A stretch of 6,526 nucleotides of DNA, from contig CAJGCM010000118.1 in NCBI GenBank assembly GCA_904501765.1, forward strand, positions 1 through 6,526. Reading direction: 5' to 3'. A program made the translations under genes and the position numbers. Of the stretch, positions 6,057 to 6,526 are shown piece by piece (the first letter of the stretch is position 1; the number at the start of each line of letters is the position of its first letter). A model generated the notes under the pieces. That model saw only the letters and a list, made by a program, of their open reading frames with translations, did not search any database and had not been told where the DNA came from. Origin of the DNA: an uncultured Clostridia bacterium. Its GTDB lineage: Bacteria; Bacillota; Clostridia; Oscillospirales; CAG-272.

Positions 6057-6086
6057 TTAACAAAATAAAACGGTATATTTTGTTAA
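6057..6086. promoter_or_regulatory. Long AT-rich inverted repeat upstream of the ABC ATPase promoter
   Basis: TTAACAAAATA (6057-6067) and TATTTTGTTAA (6076-6086) are exact reverse complements around the 8-base centre AAACGGTA. The left arm overlaps the small palindrome TGTTAACA (6055-6062). The element ends 65 bases before the -10 box. It could be an operator or activator site; with only A-T-rich arms and no T-run after it, a terminator is unlikely. Confidence 0.4.
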
Positions 6087-6148
6087 TCTTTCACAAACAA
6101 TCTGACAAAAAATCGTAATACTTGCCAATAGGAAAATTGGAAAAATTC

Positions 6149-6157
6149 TGCTATAAT
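6149..6157 (+). promoter_or_regulatory. Extended -10 promoter of the ABC ATPase gene
   Basis: TGCTATAAT is a perfect extended -10 element; TATAAT (6152-6157) ends 38 bases before the ATG. No good -35 hexamer occurs at 16-18 bases; TTGCCA at 6122-6127 is 24 bases away, too far. The 11 bases TGCTATAATAA are identical to the araC-type promoter at 2464-2474. A promoter with a poor -35 box could depend on an activator. Confidence 0.7.
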
Positions 6158-6195
6158 AATATCGTTAAAAAATAAAATTTAAGGAGAACAAACAA

Positions 6196-6526
6196 ATGGC
6201 AGGTCTTTCTTTAAGACACATTTACAAAAAGTATCCCGGCGGCGTTACCGCTGTATCCGACTTCAACCTTGAGATTAAGGATAAGGAATTCCTTATATTC
6301 GTTGGTCCCTCAGGTTGCGGTAAGTCCACAACTCTTCGTATGATAGCAGGTCTTGAGGAGATTTCCGAGGGTGAGCTTTACATAGGCGACAGATACGTTA
6401 ACGACGTAGCTCCCAAGGACAGAGATATTGCGATGGTGTTCCAGAACTACGCTCTTTATCCTCATATGACCGTTTTCGATAACATGGCATTCGGTCTTAA
6501 GCTCCGTAAGGTTCCCAAGGAGGAGA
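6196..6526 (+). CDS. ugpC: ABC transporter ATP-binding protein, MalK/MsmK/UgpC type (3' end outside window)
   Basis: The first 110 residues of a sugar-importer ATPase, open to the window edge. Present are the Walker A loop GPSGCGKST (37-45), the Q-loop region MVFQNYALYPHMTV (80-93, Gln83) and the aromatic KKYPGGVTAVSDFNLEI start (11-27) typical of the MalK/MsmK/UgpC group. The signature LSGGQ, the Walker B motif and the C-terminal regulatory domain of this roughly 360-residue family lie beyond the window. It would sit on the inner membrane face and drive a separate permease pair and binding protein; in Bacillota one such ATPase often serves several carbohydrate importers. The symbol marks the family name used for such proteins and is not evidence of glycerol-phosphate transport. 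AAGGAG at 6181-6186 lies 9 bases before the ATG. Divergent placement from the alpha-galactosidase suggests, but does not prove, a role in alpha-galactoside uptake. Confidence 0.93.
   Translation, partial: MAGLSLRHIYKKYPGGVTAVSDFNLEIKDKEFLIFVGPSGCGKSTTLRMIAGLEEISEGELYIGDRYVNDVAPKDRDIAMVFQNYALYPHMTVFDNMAFGLKLRKVPKEE

Larger units (their letters stand above)
5829..6195. other. Divergent gap between alpha-galactosidase and ABC ATPase genes
   Basis: This 367-base, strongly AT-rich gap has no credible gene on either strand. It holds the alpha-galactosidase promoter (5903-5931, minus strand), a 14-base perfect palindrome (5983-5996), a weak imperfect hairpin (6015-6036), a long AT-rich dyad (6057-6086), an extended -10 promoter (6149-6157) and the ATPase RBS (AAGGAG, 6181-6186). 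Confidence 0.7.

Overview
The window looks like chromosome from a Gram-positive, probably gut-dwelling, member of the Clostridia (Bacillota). This is inferred from strong AGGAG-type ribosome binding sites about 6 to 9 bases before most starts, sigma-A type promoters (TTGACT-17-TATAAT; TGnTATAAT), short AT-rich gaps with stem-loop terminators, a Bacillota-style lipoprotein signal, and a GH36 alpha-galactosidase and an MsmK/UgpC-type sugar ATPase of the kinds common in such bacteria. No sequence here fixes genus or species.

Layout. (1) Bases 1-324 hold the C-terminal 107 residues of triosephosphate isomerase, closed by a hairpin at 350-382. (2) Bases 440-1015 encode a 191-residue lipoprotein of unknown function. 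(3) Two hairpins at 1057-1150 separate it from a convergent Gfo/Idh/MocA-family NAD-dependent protein (1155-2339, minus strand). (4) A 333-base gap follows (2340-2672). It holds a long dyad beside the Gfo/Idh/MocA start, an extended -10 promoter facing right, and a compact block of six hairpins in two modules of about 72 bases, flanked by near-identical 14-base direct repeats. (5) An AraC-type regulator (2673-3476) is divergent from the Gfo/Idh/MocA gene. (6) It converges across a two-way hairpin on a GH36 alpha-galactosidase (3624-5828, minus strand). (7) A 367-base divergent gap carries a near-consensus promoter for the galactosidase, two inverted repeats and an extended -10 promoter for (8) the first 110 residues of a MalK/MsmK/UgpC-type ABC transporter ATPase, cut by the window end.

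How the genes may work together (inference). Bases 1155 to 6526 read as a small carbohydrate-use locus: an ATPase that powers one or more sugar importers, an intracellular alpha-galactosidase that cleaves imported alpha-galactosides, an oxidoreductase-fold enzyme that probably acts on a sugar or glycoside, and a cupin plus HTH regulator placed between the two enzymes. Triosephosphate isomerase and the lipoprotein are probably separate transcription units. The most unusual items are the hairpin block, which looks as if it was inserted into the araC-type promoter with duplication of the -10 region, and the Gfo/Idh/MocA protein, which lacks the usual catalytic lysine of the family.
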